Positions 25,536 to 34,945 of a stretch of DNA of 52,722 nt are shown here, piece by piece. The notes under the pieces are model-generated. The model did not search any database. It worked only from the letters and a program-made list of their open reading frames with translations, and was not told the DNA's origin. The translations under genes were made by a program, and so were the position numbers. How positions within the stretch are numbered: the first letter of the stretch is position 1; the number at the start of each line of letters is the position of its first letter. Origin of the DNA: CG-Epi1 sp964634895 (GTDB lineage Archaea > Thermoplasmatota > Poseidoniia > MGIII > CG-Epi1); the NCBI GenBank assembly GCA_964634895.1, contig CAZWJS010000001.1, positions 1 through 52,722 of the forward strand, given 5' to 3'.

Positions 25536-28250
25536 GTGACTGAAGGTCTTTCTCTTAGCTTCTTCAACGAATCTGGGTTCACTAAGCAAACATGTGCTAA
25601 ATGCAAATGTATATTCTGGTCTACCATTGAGCGTGAGCTTTGTGGGGATGCCCCTTGTGTTGAGTATTCTTTCATCGGTAAACCGCTTTTTTCAAAATCG
25701 ATGAATCTGGATGAAGCACGTGAGGCCTTTCTAAGTTTTTTTGATAAGCATAACCATACTAGAGTTGATAGAGCTCCTGTAGTTGCGCGTTGGCGCAATG
25801 ATATTTATCTTTCAATAGCATCAATAGCTGTATTTCAGCCTCATGTTACAAGTGGTTCTTCAAAGCCACCTGCTAATCCCTTAGCTATTTCTCAACCGTG
25901 TATTAGATTAAATGATTTAGAATCAGTAGGTAGAAGTGGCCGTCATTTGACAACTTTTGAAATGATGGCACATCATGCATTTAATACAGAAAATGAAAAA
26001 ATATACTGGCAAAATCGTACAGTCGAACTTTGCCATGAATTTTACACAAGTTTGGGCTTAGATGAATCAAAAATAAGCTACAAGGAAAACCCATGGGTTG
26101 GTGGAGGTAATGGTGGTGAGGCACTAGAAGTTCTAGCTGGGGGGCTTGAACTAGCAACTTTAGTTTTTATGGACCTTGAGGAAGATTCCGAAGGCGATAT
26201 TGTTCTTAAGGGAACGAAATTTAGGAGAATGCCTCGATCTATTGTAGATACAGGTTATGGTCTTGAAAGATTAGTTTGGGCCTCACAAGGTACTCCTACT
26301 ATTTATGAAGCAGTTTTTCCTGAAGCAGTTTCTTACATAACCAAAAAATCTAATTTAGAGGAGAAATTACATAATTCAAGCTCACTTATATCTGAGAATG
26401 CAAAGCTCTGTGGCGTTTTATCTGTTGATTATGGTTCTGATTTGACAGAATTAAGACAGAGGGTTCTTGACAGGCTTAATTCCTCTGGTCACAATTTATC
26501 CTTGCCAGAGTTCGTTTCAACCATTGAGCCGTTGGAAAAATTGTTTGCCATCGTTGATCATTCAAGGGCCTTAGCATTTATGTTTGGAGATGGTATAGTA
26601 CCTAGCAATGTCAAAGCAGGTTATCTGGCGAGGATGGTCCTAAGGCGCACGGTTCTTTTGTTGAAGGATATTGGTTTAATCAATGCACTACCAGATATGG
26701 TGAAGCACCACATAGATCATTTCTCAAATACATACCCTGAACTTAAGACAAATAAATCACACATACTGGATATGGTTGATTTAGAAATTGAAAGATTTAC
26801 GCAAACATTAGAACGCGGTCGTCGTGCAGTTAAGAGGGCAATTGATGGCGGAGGAATTAATCAAGAAAAATTGCTAGAATTATATGATTCTCAAGGATTA
26901 CCACCTTCTGTTGTAAGTGATTTTGCAGATGAGCAAGGTCATTCAATAGAAGTACCAGATGGATTCCTTGCTATGGTTGCAGAAAGACATCAAGGTGAAA
27001 AAAAGAATTCAAAGAAGGAAGCGAGTATTATTGATGTCAAACCGACAAAATTAGATTTTTATGAAGACATGGAGCAACGTTCTTTCAGCACCAAAGTCAT
27101 TTTTTCGGAGGATAATCGTGTAGCATTTGAAAATACATTATTTTATCCAGAAGGTGGAGGGCAACTAGCAGATGTAGGGACCATTAGTTGGAGCAATCAA
27201 ACAAGCAAAGTAGTAGATGTTCAAAAGATAGGAGATGTGATAGTTCATCATATTGATGGCAGATCTCCTCCCACTGGAACTGTGATTACAGGGACTATAG
27301 ATGATACTCATCGTTCGAGTTTGAGTAGGCATCATACAGCCACGCATTTGATTGGAGCTGCGGCTAGAGAAGTTTTGGGTTCTCATGTTTGGCAAGCTGG
27401 CGCCTCAAAATCTGTAGACAGGGCAAGATTAGACATTACACATCATAGAAGATTGAATCGTGATTTAATTGGGTCTATTGAGTCTACAGTTAATGAATTA
27501 ATTATGGAAGATCATCCCATAACTACTAAATTCTATAGTCGCGAGGATGCAGATAGAAAATATGGTAATACTTTGTATCAGGGCGGAGCTCCAAAATATA
27601 GGGCAATTAGGGTCGTCAAAATTGCTGATATCGATGCCCAAGCGTGCGCAGGTACACATGTTTCTTCTACCTCTAAAGTAGAGGCCGTCAAGGTTTTGAG
27701 GGCAGAGCGGATACAGGATGGAGTGGAACGTATAGAATTCTCAGCAGGTCCAGACGCAATAAAGGCAGCCCAGAAGGAGAGAGCGCTTTTAGAAGAGACT
27801 GCTGAGGAGTTAGGTGTCCCCGTCGATCAAGCACCTTCTGCCGCCCATAAATTTGTGAAAGAATGGAAAGAACTAAGAGCTAAAGTCACGTCTTTGGAAA
27901 AAGCATTAGCTTCTTTCAAATCCTCCGATTTGGAACCTGAAAAGATTGGTGGGATTAATTTTTATTTAAATAATGTGGGCGAGACAGATTTTGGTGAGGT
28001 TCAAAAACTAGTCCGAAAACTCACTTCTAAGCCAAATAATCTAGCAGCGCTAGCATCTTCTAAGGATAAAAAAGGAAACATAATTCTAGCTTGTTCTGAA
28101 TCATTAGATGTCAATTGCGGGGCTATTCTCAAAGAAGCTATAGATTCAGTTGGTGGTAGTGGAGGAGGTAAGTTAGCCTATGCACAAGGCGCCTGTTCAG
28201 CATCTAAATTAGATGAAGCATTGTCAAAAATCCGAGACTTGATATCTTAA
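25536..28250 (+). CDS. alaS: Alanyl-tRNA synthetase, archaeal type
   Basis: A 904-residue class II synthetase that charges tRNA-Ala. The archaeal N-terminal zinc-like cluster (CAKCKCIFWST, CGDAPC) comes first. The catalytic core follows, with HVTSGSSKPPANPLAISQPC, RHLTTFEMMAHHAFN and NPWVGGGNGGEALEVL. The editing domain shows RHHTATHLIGAA and CAGTHVSS, and a C-terminal DHHA1-like domain (GGSGGGKLAYAQG) ends the protein. Length matches archaeal AlaRS. The start is GTG, supported by the promoter spacing. It is convergent with the CoA-binding gene with no gap. Confidence 0.96.
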   Translation: MTEGLSLSFFNESGFTKQTCAKCKCIFWSTIERELCGDAPCVEYSFIGKPLFSKSMNLDEAREAFLSFFDKHNHTRVDRAPVVARWRNDIYLSIASIAVFQPHVTSGSSKPPANPLAISQPCIRLNDLESVGRSGRHLTTFEMMAHHAFNTENEKIYWQNRTVELCHEFYTSLGLDESKISYKENPWVGGGNGGEALEVLAGGLELATLVFMDLEEDSEGDIVLKGTKFRRMPRSIVDTGYGLERLVWASQGTPTIYEAVFPEAVSYITKKSNLEEKLHNSSSLISENAKLCGVLSVDYGSDLTELRQRVLDRLNSSGHNLSLPEFVSTIEPLEKLFAIVDHSRALAFMFGDGIVPSNVKAGYLARMVLRRTVLLLKDIGLINALPDMVKHHIDHFSNTYPELKTNKSHILDMVDLEIERFTQTLERGRRAVKRAIDGGGINQEKLLELYDSQGLPPSVVSDFADEQGHSIEVPDGFLAMVAERHQGEKKNSKKEASIIDVKPTKLDFYEDMEQRSFSTKVIFSEDNRVAFENTLFYPEGGGQLADVGTISWSNQTSKVVDVQKIGDVIVHHIDGRSPPTGTVITGTIDDTHRSSLSRHHTATHLIGAAAREVLGSHVWQAGASKSVDRARLDITHHRRLNRDLIGSIESTVNELIMEDHPITTKFYSREDADRKYGNTLYQGGAPKYRAIRVVKIADIDAQACAGTHVSSTSKVEAVKVLRAERIQDGVERIEFSAGPDAIKAAQKERALLEETAEELGVPVDQAPSAAHKFVKEWKELRAKVTSLEKALASFKSSDLEPEKIGGINFYLNNVGETDFGEVQKLVRKLTSKPNNLAALASSKDKKGNIILACSESLDVNCGAILKEAIDSVGGSGGGKLAYAQGACSASKLDEALSKIRDLIS

Positions 28251-28634
28251 CTATCTTGTTTCTACCATTATACAAGCATTTATCAGGTACTCAATGCCAT
28301 TAGTATTCGCTAGCCATTGTTCAATTTCATCACTTTCGGAACCTGGTTGAAACCAAAGATGTTTAACGCCTAAATTAACAATATTCTTAGCTATCCTGAT
28401 AGCAATTTTAGGAGGCACTACAAAGTTAGCGATGTCAGGTAGTATTTCCATTTTTTCTATTGAATTATATGCCTTATCCCCCTCAATTTTTTCTTCTTTT
28501 GGATTTATGGGAGTAACATTGTAGCCTTTACTTCTTAAATCTCGATATATTTTATTACCATATTTTTTCCGATTATTTGATGCCCCTATCAGGGCGATAC
28601 TGGTATCATCTTCTTTCAACTTTTCTAGGAACAT
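28251..28634 (-). CDS. CoA-binding domain protein (YccU family)
   Basis: A 127-residue single-domain Rossmann-fold protein. SIALIGASNNRKKYGNKI is the typical nucleotide-binding start of CoA_binding_2 proteins, followed by LRSKGYNVTPINPKE and HLWFQPGSES. The function of the family is not well defined; CoA or a related nucleotide is bound by homologues. It stands alone on this strand: its stop abuts the alaS stop, and the 162-base gap upstream contains the topA promoter and a 20-bp palindrome. Confidence 0.9.
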   Translation of the reverse strand: MFLEKLKEDDTSIALIGASNNRKKYGNKIYRDLRSKGYNVTPINPKEEKIEGDKAYNSIEKMEILPDIANFVVPPKIAIRIAKNIVNLGVKHLWFQPGSESDEIEQWLANTNGIEYLINACIMVETR

Positions 28635-28722
28635 CTTTTTTGTAATAAGAGGTTCAGTTTTTAATGTTTAAGATTTCATTCGGAATGTTTTTTGAAGTCT
28701 ACATTTTTTTCTGTTGGAAATC

Positions 28723-28742
28723 CGGGGGACTATAGTCCCCCG
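28723..28742. repeat. 20-bp perfect palindrome upstream of topA
   Basis: CGGGGGACTATAGTCCCCCG is self-complementary and could form an 8-bp hairpin with a TATA loop, or serve as a dimeric protein site. It lies about 55-74 bases before the topA ATG and about 90 bases upstream of the divergent CoA-binding gene. The GC-rich arms stand out in an AT-rich gap. No other gene or RNA was recognised in the 28635-28796 interval. Confidence 0.75.
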
Positions 28743-28765
28743 TAAGATTAACGCATTGGAAAAAG

Positions 28766-28773
28766 ATTTTTAT
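28766..28773 (+). promoter_or_regulatory. TATA-like promoter of topA
   Basis: ATTTTTAT-type sequence centred near 28770 lies about 27 bases before the ATG at 28797, which fits a leaderless topA transcript. Confidence 0.45.
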
Positions 28774-28796
28774 CCAACCATTTAAAGCTGTATTCA

Positions 28797-31055
28797 ATGG
28801 ATTTAGTAGTGGTTGAATCTGGAGCAAAAGCCAAAACAATCCAGAAATATCTGGGTAAAAATGTTATTGTTCGAGCTTCTAATGGCCATGTTCAAGATTT
28901 ACCCGTAAAAGGTAAGGAAGGAGGTAAAGCCCTTTGGAATCATACAGATACAGATCTTCCTAATCCAACATGGAGCTGGACAGATAGATCTGAGTCGAAT
29001 ATCAAAAGAATTATTGCAGACTGCCAAAGGAAAAAAGTAGAAAGAGTGATGATTGCTACAGATCCAGATAGAGAGGGAGAGTTCATAGCATGGCGTCTAA
29101 GTGAACTTTTGTCCGAATTTCGAGAAATTAAAAGAATTACTTTCAACGAGATTACAAAATCAGCCATTCAGAAATCATTAGAGTCTGCAGGTTCTGTAGA
29201 TATGAATCTTGTCGATGCGGCTAAGGTTAGAAGATTTATGGATCGATTAATAGGATATAGAACTTCACGTTTTGCAAGATCTTGGAGCCTAAGTTCGATG
29301 GGGCGTGTTCAAACACCTACTTTGGGATTTGTTGTAGATCGTGAGAAAGAAATCCAGAAGTTTGTTCCAACTCCTTATTGGGCAGTTCAAGCACTAGCAT
29401 CAGGAATAGACTTTAGAGTTCGTTTTCATGATAAAGATGATTCATTGGCTTGGAAAGATGATAAGGGGAAATTAAATATTCACAGAACAAATAATGCTAG
29501 TTTGGCCGAAGAAGCATTCAAGGCACTGAAATCTGAGAATCAAATGACTATTATACATATTTCTCGCAATGAATATAGTAGAAGACCCAAGCCTCCTTTC
29601 ACTACAGATACTTTGTTACAAGCTTCAGGAAGTAAATATAATTGGAAGCCAAGCAACACAATGCGTCTTGCACAGGGGCTGTATGAGGCCGGACATATAA
29701 CCTACATGAGAACCGACTCAACTCGTACGAGTGCATCATCTAGGCAAGAAGCCAAATCATTCATTTTGACAAAATGGGGCGATGATTCCTTGGGTAGTGG
29801 TGTAATCAGTAAGGCCTCAGGTTCAGGCGTACAAGATGCTCATGAAGCTATTCGCCCTACAAATCCACTTTCAGAAGAACCAAAAGGCCTGGATAATTCA
29901 CAAATGCGACTATATCGTTTGATTTGGTCTCGGTTTATAGCCAGTCAAATGTCTAACTCAGAGTGGGTCAGTATGAAGATTGAAGCTAAGCTCAGTAATT
30001 TTGTTAGGCCACTTGATGGTGATACAAAATGGAGGACAACACCTGGCTGGGAACTAGCGTTCGAAAAAATAGACAAGACTCCCCCTCTTTCTTGTCCGAT
30101 AAAGGACAAATCAGAAAAAGAGAGCCTTAAGTTGGATAACAAAAATGACAATCCAAAATTAATTGAAGATCAAACTAAGCCACCCACACGTTACACACAA
30201 CATGGTCTTGTAACGTTGATGAAATCTAAAGGAATAGGGCGCCCTTCAACATATGCTGCAACTATCAAAAAGTTATTAGATCGTAAATACTGTAAGGATT
30301 TGAAAGGCAAACTAAAACCAACAGAACAAGGCATTATGCTTTGGGATGAGATTATACCTTTTTATGAGAGTGAGGATCAGGACAGTAGTTTATTTTCAAC
30401 CACATTCACATCAACAATGGAATTAAAATTAGATCAAATAGAAACCGGCAAACAAAATGCGGTTTTGGTTTGGGATAATTTTGTATCATCATTTAGAAAA
30501 TTACATGAATCTGCTTTAGATAAAAAGCGTTCTAAGCCTACAAAGAGACAGATAGAATATTTTGAACGTTTATCTTCTTTAGTTTCTCTAGAAGAAGTGA
30601 AGAAATTAATAAAGGATGAAGATCCTTATTTAATGAATGGCGAACGTATTGGTGAAGTTATTGATTCTCTAAAAAAAGCTACAGAAGATCTTGAATTTCC
30701 AGCATCTTCTAAACAAATTTCTTACATTCAAAGTCTTGCTAAATCCTTGGAATTAGATGATGATTCAGTGTTATTAATGGTAGATGCAGCTCAGTTTAGT
30801 GAATTGACGGGAGGCAAATCAGGTACGGCTAGTAAGTTGATAGGTATATTACGTGGAAAAGCAGAGGAGAGTCCTAGGCCAGCTAGTCCTAAACAGATTA
30901 ATTTCATTAAAAATCTGGTTAAGAAATCTGAGTTAGGTGAAGATGCAGCATGTAAATTAGTGGGCCTTGAAGCCTACTCAGAATTATCTGGTGGGCGACA
31001 AGGGACTGCTAGCAAATTGATAGAATCTTTGCGTAAAAAACAGAAGAATAAATGA
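28797..31055 (+). CDS. topA: DNA topoisomerase I (type IA), bacterial-like
   Basis: A 752-residue enzyme that relaxes negative supercoils. The Toprim motifs are VVVESGAKAKTI (4-15) and DPDREGE (89-95). The active-site Tyr is Y303 in ITYMRTDS, and SMGRVQTPTLG is the conserved gate segment. The usual C-terminal zinc fingers of bacterial TopA are absent. Instead there are three related units of about 46-52 residues (about 582-627, 637-688, 697-748). The last two are clearest: each begins S(S/P)KQI and ends GTASKLI. They may bind DNA. The gene overlaps the helicase gene by ATGA, so the two are coupled. Confidence 0.94.
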   Translation: MDLVVVESGAKAKTIQKYLGKNVIVRASNGHVQDLPVKGKEGGKALWNHTDTDLPNPTWSWTDRSESNIKRIIADCQRKKVERVMIATDPDREGEFIAWRLSELLSEFREIKRITFNEITKSAIQKSLESAGSVDMNLVDAAKVRRFMDRLIGYRTSRFARSWSLSSMGRVQTPTLGFVVDREKEIQKFVPTPYWAVQALASGIDFRVRFHDKDDSLAWKDDKGKLNIHRTNNASLAEEAFKALKSENQMTIIHISRNEYSRRPKPPFTTDTLLQASGSKYNWKPSNTMRLAQGLYEAGHITYMRTDSTRTSASSRQEAKSFILTKWGDDSLGSGVISKASGSGVQDAHEAIRPTNPLSEEPKGLDNSQMRLYRLIWSRFIASQMSNSEWVSMKIEAKLSNFVRPLDGDTKWRTTPGWELAFEKIDKTPPLSCPIKDKSEKESLKLDNKNDNPKLIEDQTKPPTRYTQHGLVTLMKSKGIGRPSTYAATIKKLLDRKYCKDLKGKLKPTEQGIMLWDEIIPFYESEDQDSSLFSTTFTSTMELKLDQIETGKQNAVLVWDNFVSSFRKLHESALDKKRSKPTKRQIEYFERLSSLVSLEEVKKLIKDEDPYLMNGERIGEVIDSLKKATEDLEFPASSKQISYIQSLAKSLELDDDSVLLMVDAAQFSELTGGKSGTASKLIGILRGKAEESPRPASPKQINFIKNLVKKSELGEDAACKLVGLEAYSELSGGRQGTASKLIESLRKKQKNK

Positions 31056-32659
31056 GCACATTTGAACACTCACTTTTGAAGCTCCAGGGTATTGAGGATA
31101 GAGCCTATCAAGCTAATATTTCAAAAGCGTGTTTGGAGGAGTCAACACTGGTAATTTTACCTACAGGTATGGGTAAAACAGTTATTGCATTGAGGATAAT
31201 TGTTGAACGCGCAAAGCTTGGTCAAATTCTACTTATGGCACCAACAAAACCACTTGCTCAGCAACATGCAGATTTTCTGACAAAATTTCTTGACCTAAAA
31301 GTTCAATTATTCACTGGTGCAATCTCTCCTAATGAGAGAGAACCTTTGTGGTCTGAATCAGAAGTAATCGTATCAACTCCTCAAGTTGTTTCAAAAGACA
31401 TTGATAGTCAACGCGCCACTCTTGGTAATTTTTCGTTAGTAGTATTTGATGAAGCACACAGAGCAGTTGGAAACTATGCTTATGTAAAAATAGGTAAACA
31501 TTATTCAGAAGTCGCTAAAAAGCATTTATCAGTAGGTATGACAGCCTCTCCCGGAAGTTCCAAAACGGAAATAATTAGGTTGTGCAAGGATTTGGGAATT
31601 TCAGCGGTAGAAAACCGTGATGAAAATGATTCTGATGTTGTATCATATATTCAACCAATTAAAACACGTTGGATTCGTGTTGAAATGTCAGCTAGTGTGA
31701 TAGATGTAGCCAATCAGTTGAGAAAGTTGCAGGATTATCTATGCGGTAAATTGTACAAGCAAGGTTTTCTTGATAGACCTAGAAAAGTATCAACAACAAT
31801 GTTGATTGATGCTGGGAAAAAATTACAAGTTAATTATATTCGAACAAAACCAAACTCACCTCCACAAATTTTCAATATGATGACTACACAGGCAATGGCA
31901 ATGAAAGTTGCACATGCGATACTGACAATTGAAACACAGGGCGTTCTTCAATTCTTAGATTACACTTCTCGTATAGAAAAAGATTCGAAATCAAAGAAAA
32001 GAGGGAGTCGTGCCAATAAATGGCTTTCATCAAATGCCGATTGGCGTATTGCATTAAAAATCGCGAAATCAGATACCTCTAATCATCCTAAACTTGAGAG
32101 ATTATCCGAATTAATCGAGCTACAGATGCGTTCAGGTTCATCACGTTTTATAGTTTTTGCAGAAATTCGACATACAGCAACTTTAATCGTTGAATATCTT
32201 GGAAAAATAGAGGGCGCAAATGCAGTTAGATTCGTGGGCCAAGGATCTCGTGAAGGTGATAAGGGAATGACTCAGAAGCAACAAAAAGCAATTTTAGATA
32301 GGTTCAGAAAAGGTGACTTCAATATTCTTGTAGCTACATCGGTTGGTGAAGAAGGGTTAGATATACCTTCAACAGATGTTGTAGTCTTTTACGAACCAGT
32401 TTCTTCAGCTATAAGATTGATTCAGAGGCGAGGGCGTACAGGACGGAATAGTCCTGGCGAGGTTTTTATTTTTATGACTAAAGGGAGCAGAGATGAGGCA
32501 GCTTTATGGAGCAGCAAAGGTCAAGAGGAGCGGATGCATGATTTATTTTCAGCTGGACGCATAAAGATTGATTTACCAACAACAGAAGAACTTGCAGGTT
32601 CTAATATTATAAATCAGTCAAAGTCCGATTCTATTCAAACAACTTTTCGTAAAAAATAA
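31052..32659 (+). CDS. Hef/FANCM-type SF2 helicase without nuclease domain
   Basis: A 535-residue superfamily-2 helicase. Walker A is LPTGMGKT (36-43), the DEAH box is at 133-136, and motif III TASP follows. Motif VI is QRRGRTGRN. An alpha-helical insertion between the two RecA lobes (about 215-330) fits the Hef/FANCM/Mph1 group that remodels stalled forks. Full-length archaeal Hef carries a C-terminal XPF nuclease and helix-hairpin-helix; neither is present. The protein ends in SIQTTFRKK, which weakly resembles a PCNA-binding motif. It is coupled to topA by ATGA, suggesting joint action on replication intermediates. Confidence 0.9.
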   Translation: MSTFEHSLLKLQGIEDRAYQANISKACLEESTLVILPTGMGKTVIALRIIVERAKLGQILLMAPTKPLAQQHADFLTKFLDLKVQLFTGAISPNEREPLWSESEVIVSTPQVVSKDIDSQRATLGNFSLVVFDEAHRAVGNYAYVKIGKHYSEVAKKHLSVGMTASPGSSKTEIIRLCKDLGISAVENRDENDSDVVSYIQPIKTRWIRVEMSASVIDVANQLRKLQDYLCGKLYKQGFLDRPRKVSTTMLIDAGKKLQVNYIRTKPNSPPQIFNMMTTQAMAMKVAHAILTIETQGVLQFLDYTSRIEKDSKSKKRGSRANKWLSSNADWRIALKIAKSDTSNHPKLERLSELIELQMRSGSSRFIVFAEIRHTATLIVEYLGKIEGANAVRFVGQGSREGDKGMTQKQQKAILDRFRKGDFNILVATSVGEEGLDIPSTDVVVFYEPVSSAIRLIQRRGRTGRNSPGEVFIFMTKGSRDEAALWSSKGQEERMHDLFSAGRIKIDLPTTEELAGSNIINQSKSDSIQTTFRKK

Positions 32660-32666
32660 TTTTTTT
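32660..32666 (+). terminator. Oligo-T terminator candidate after topA-hef
   Basis: Seven consecutive T residues directly follow the helicase stop codon. Archaeal RNA polymerase terminates at such tracts, and the next gene has its own TATA-like box, so an operon boundary here is reasonable. Confidence 0.4.
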
Positions 32667-32674
32667 AAGAACTA

Positions 32675-32685
32675 ATTATTATACC
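32675..32685 (+). promoter_or_regulatory. TATA-like promoter of kptA-purH operon
   Basis: ATTATTATACC is centred about 26 bases before the ATG at 32707, consistent with a leaderless transcript. Confidence 0.5.
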
Positions 32686-32706
32686 GACCGTTGCAATCAA
32701 GTAATT

Positions 32707-33375
32707 ATGCGTAGACAACCAACAGTACCATTGAAAGAAGAAGTCAAGCATGGGCATGGCTTTTTTAGAGGTGAAAAGTGCCCACTTAGTGGGGAGGACG
32801 GTGTTTTAGTTATGTCTCCCAGACATTTGGATCAATTTGGTAGAATAATGGCTGGAGTTTTACGTCATTTCCCAGATAGATTTGATTTAGACATGGATAA
32901 ACAAGGATGGGTTGAAGCCTCTGAATTTATAGAAGCTATTAAATCACAACGACGACATTTTCATTATTTAGAAACTAGGCATCTCCAAGCAGTTGTTGAA
33001 ACTGATCCTAAAGGGCGATACCAATTAAAAAATGGTAGACTAAGAGCTACATATGCACATACACTTGACTTAGATTTAGATTTACCTCTCGACATGAATC
33101 CCGAACATCTTTATTTTGCATGTTCTAAAGAAGATTCAGATGAATATTTGAAGCATGGTTTGTATCCTGGTGATCGTAATATGGTTCATTTATCTAGTAC
33201 AAGACTTAATGCCCTTGAAGCCGGTAGGCATATTATTGGTAAACCCATTGTTTTACTTATAGATGTTAGAGCTGCTGAAGAGGCAAGCAATGAGATTATG
33301 AAGGCAGGAACAACGGTTTATCTGACAAAAGAGATATCAGGTGAATTTCTTAAGAAACTTCCAGATAGTACCTAA
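32707..33375 (+). CDS. kptA: RNA 2'-phosphotransferase (Tpt1/KptA)
   Basis: A 222-residue protein of the Tpt1/KptA family, which removes an internal 2'-phosphate from RNA using NAD+. Family features are the N-terminal lobe MSPRHLDQFGRIMAGVLRH and GWVEASEFIEAI, then the NAD lobe with RLRATYAHTLDLD, PEHLYFACS, HLSSTRLNALEAG and IVLLIDVRAA. The N-terminal CPLSG is common in archaeal members. In archaea, where tRNA splicing leaves no 2'-phosphate, the role may be RNA repair or ADP-ribosylation chemistry. PurH follows after four bases. Confidence 0.9.
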   Translation: MRRQPTVPLKEEVKHGHGFFRGEKCPLSGEDGVLVMSPRHLDQFGRIMAGVLRHFPDRFDLDMDKQGWVEASEFIEAIKSQRRHFHYLETRHLQAVVETDPKGRYQLKNGRLRATYAHTLDLDLDLPLDMNPEHLYFACSKEDSDEYLKHGLYPGDRNMVHLSSTRLNALEAGRHIIGKPIVLLIDVRAAEEASNEIMKAGTTVYLTKEISGEFLKKLPDST

Positions 33376-33379
33376 TTAA

Positions 33380-34945
33380 GTGAATTCGATTGTGACAATA
33401 GACAAAAATTTGGAGCGGAGGGCTATTTCACGGGTCCTTGTTAGCGTTAGTGACAAGAGTCACATTCCAAAATTGGCGCTTGAGTTTAAGCGTCTGGGTA
33501 TAGAGATTATATCTACAGGGGGTACTTCTAAGGTTATTAATGATGTTGGAGTAAGCGTTACTCCTGTTGAAGAGATAACAGCTTTTCCAGAAATGATGGA
33601 TGGTCGAGTAAAGACATTACACCCTCTTATTTTTGGAGGTATCTTAGCAAGAGATTCTGATTTAGAAGAAGTTAATAATCATAAAATTAAAACAGTTGAT
33701 ATGGTGATTTGCAATCTTTATCCTTTTGTGGAAGCTGCATCACTTGGCTCAGATTTGAATAATCTAGTGGAAAAAATAGATATAGGAGGCCCAAGTTTGC
33801 TTAGGGCTGCAGCTAAGAACCATCAGCGTGTAACAGTGGTTACAGATCCTGAAGACTATGATTGGCTAATCACAGAGATTGAGGCTGGTGGTATAAATTT
33901 AGAACAAAGACGTCAATTGGCGCTAAAAGCCTTCAGGCATACGGCCGAATACGATTCAGTCATTCAGGAAGTTCTTTCTGAAGAGTTTGGTGAAGAGGGT
34001 CTGGCTCCATCTTTGCATATTGGAGGACTGGGCAATCCTCCCCTTAGGTATGGCGAAAATCCCCACCAATCAGCTATTTTTTATTCAGATTTATTATTTG
34101 ATGGACCTTCAGTTTCGAATTCAGTTCAAATTCAGGGCAAACAACTTAGTTATAATAATCTTCTTGATTTTGATGCAGCTTTAGCAATTGTTGCCGAATT
34201 TAAAGATCCAACTGCAGTTATTGTAAAGCACAACAATCCTTGTGGAGCAGCCAGTGGAGAAAATTTATTAGAAGCCTATAATCTTGCCATACTTGCAGAC
34301 CCTCAGAGTGCTTTTGGCGGAATAGTATCTTTTAACGGTGAGATCGATTCATATCTTTCAAAAGAGATAATTTCCTCCTTTAAAGAAGGAGTCATAGCTC
34401 CATCATTTACAAAAAATGCTCTCAAAATTTTGTCTGAAAAAGAAAATTTAAGAGTGTTAAAATCCGGTGCTTTAAAAGATTTCAGACGTAGCAATTCTAT
34501 GCGTTCTTTAGATGGAGGTTGGCTTGTCCAAGAGCCAGATGTGATAGGGGTAAATATCTCTGAATGCAAAATAGTTTCTAGCCGTAAACCAACTTTGGAA
34601 GAATTTACAGCACTTGAATTTGGTTGGAAAATCGTTAAGCATGTTAAGAGTAACGCAATTCTTTTTGCCAAAGCAAAAAGGACAGTCGGCATAGGTGCAG
34701 GTCAAATGTCAAGAATAGATTCAGTTAAGATTGCTACTTTTAAATCAATTCCAGATGCTAAGAATACAGTCATGGCTTCGGATGCGTTTTTTCCATTTAG
34801 AGATGGTATTGATGAAGCAGCTAAAGTTGGCGTTACTGCAGTTATTCAGCCAGGCGGTTCAATTAGAGATCAAGAAGTAATAGATGCTGTAAATGAGCAT
34901 GATATGGCAATGATTTTTACAGGCGTGAGGCATTTTAAGCATTAG
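33380..34945 (+). CDS. purH: Bifunctional AICAR formyltransferase/IMP cyclohydrolase
   Basis: A 521-residue enzyme catalysing the last two steps of IMP synthesis. The N-terminal MGS-like cyclohydrolase domain has LVSVSDKSHIPKLA, STGGTSKVI and MMDGRVKTLHPLIFGGIL. The AICAR formyltransferase domain has GENPHQSA and the catalytic VKHNNPCGAASG, ending in VIQPGGSIRDQE. Many archaea use PurP and PurO instead, so a bacterial-type PurH is noteworthy but known in several lineages. The start is GTG (33380), after a four-base gap from kptA. The next gene starts immediately after the stop. Confidence 0.95.
   Translation: MNSIVTIDKNLERRAISRVLVSVSDKSHIPKLALEFKRLGIEIISTGGTSKVINDVGVSVTPVEEITAFPEMMDGRVKTLHPLIFGGILARDSDLEEVNNHKIKTVDMVICNLYPFVEAASLGSDLNNLVEKIDIGGPSLLRAAAKNHQRVTVVTDPEDYDWLITEIEAGGINLEQRRQLALKAFRHTAEYDSVIQEVLSEEFGEEGLAPSLHIGGLGNPPLRYGENPHQSAIFYSDLLFDGPSVSNSVQIQGKQLSYNNLLDFDAALAIVAEFKDPTAVIVKHNNPCGAASGENLLEAYNLAILADPQSAFGGIVSFNGEIDSYLSKEIISSFKEGVIAPSFTKNALKILSEKENLRVLKSGALKDFRRSNSMRSLDGGWLVQEPDVIGVNISECKIVSSRKPTLEEFTALEFGWKIVKHVKSNAILFAKAKRTVGIGAGQMSRIDSVKIATFKSIPDAKNTVMASDAFFPFRDGIDEAAKVGVTAVIQPGGSIRDQEVIDAVNEHDMAMIFTGVRHFKH

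Noticed and set aside
28635..28796. Small non-coding RNA in the longest gene-free gap
   Set aside because: Apart from the palindrome and a promoter-like element, no cloverleaf or known RNA motif could be folded by eye.
34303..34692. Minus-strand open frame of 129 codons
   Set aside because: It is antisense to the purH formyltransferase domain, with no recognisable motif or start signal.
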